25,496 nucleotides of DNA from UBA2561 sp964577275 (GTDB taxonomy: Bacteria > Bacteroidota > Bacteroidia > Cytophagales > Thermoflexibacteraceae): the NCBI GenBank assembly GCA_964577275.1, contig CAZNYR010000057.1, positions 1-25,496 on the forward strand. Reading direction: 5' to 3'. The position numbers and the translations under genes are program-made. This document shows, piece by piece, positions 25,486 through 25,496 of the stretch (position 1 is its first letter; every line of letters begins with the position of its first letter). The notes beneath the pieces were generated by a model. That model saw only the letters and a program-made list of their open reading frames with translations, did no database searches and had not been told where the DNA came from.

Positions 25486-25496
25486 TTGATTTTCAA
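25486..25496 (+). repeat. Truncated copy of the TTGATWWTCA-AAGTTA motif
   Basis: TTGATTTTCAA at the right edge; the tail would lie outside the window. Confidence 0.35.

Overview
The window looks like chromosomal DNA of a free-living member of the Bacteroidota, most likely a Cytophagales-type organism. The signs are low GC, a SusC-type TonB receptor, a Reg_prop/Y_Y_Y sensor fused to a SpoIIE phosphatase, the ftsX-DUF3098 pair, few recognisable Shine-Dalgarno sequences, and a TAnnTTTG-type promoter. No rRNA, tRNA, IS element, phage gene or CRISPR array was seen. Most genes are intact and separated by well-formed hairpin terminators, so this is ordinary chromosome with several unusual proteins.

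Layout. 1-3174 (+): beta-propeller sensor phosphatase, cut at the left edge. 3178-4722 (-): membrane-anchored spermidine-synthase-like protein. 4966-6126 (+): BCS1-like AAA ATPase. 6244-9174 (-): orphan SusC-like receptor, divergent from a signal-less DUF2141 protein (9311-9739, +). 9827-12477 (+): aspartoacylase/M14-type deacylase followed by an unusual ATP-grasp protein. 12681-15671 (+): an apparent operon of a zinc-site-less class B1 metallo-beta-lactamase homologue, ribD, ftsX and a DUF3098 protein. 15860-16288 (-): SlyD-like FKBP isomerase. 16544-17395 (+): unknown lipoprotein. 17485-18099 (-): OmpA-like secreted protein. 18220-20607 (-): a polytopic membrane protein and a GT2 glycosyltransferase, tightly coupled and probably serving surface glycan assembly. 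20712-21686 (-): secreted TPR protein. 21907-23337 (+): three-part cyclic-nucleotide-binding fusion. 23439-23582 (-): probable small Cys protein. 23835-24071 (-): acyl carrier protein. 24245-25258 (-): ClpX-like unfoldase without the zinc-binding domain. The last 200 bases hold palindromes and no gene.

The strongest observation is the metallo-beta-lactamase homologue. It keeps the B1 scaffold almost motif by motif, but all six zinc ligands are substituted (H-x-H-x-D to C-x-N-x-E, His to Tyr, Cys to Gly, His to Gln), and it sits at the head of the ribD-ftsX operon. Next come the CNB / degenerate MinD-like / C-terminal-domain fusion, the ClpX paralogue with a rebuilt pore loop next to acpP, the deacylase/ATP-grasp pair, and an 18-base intergenic motif (TTGATWWTCAATAAGTTA-like) that recurs several times, always in the same orientation whatever the direction of the neighbouring genes.
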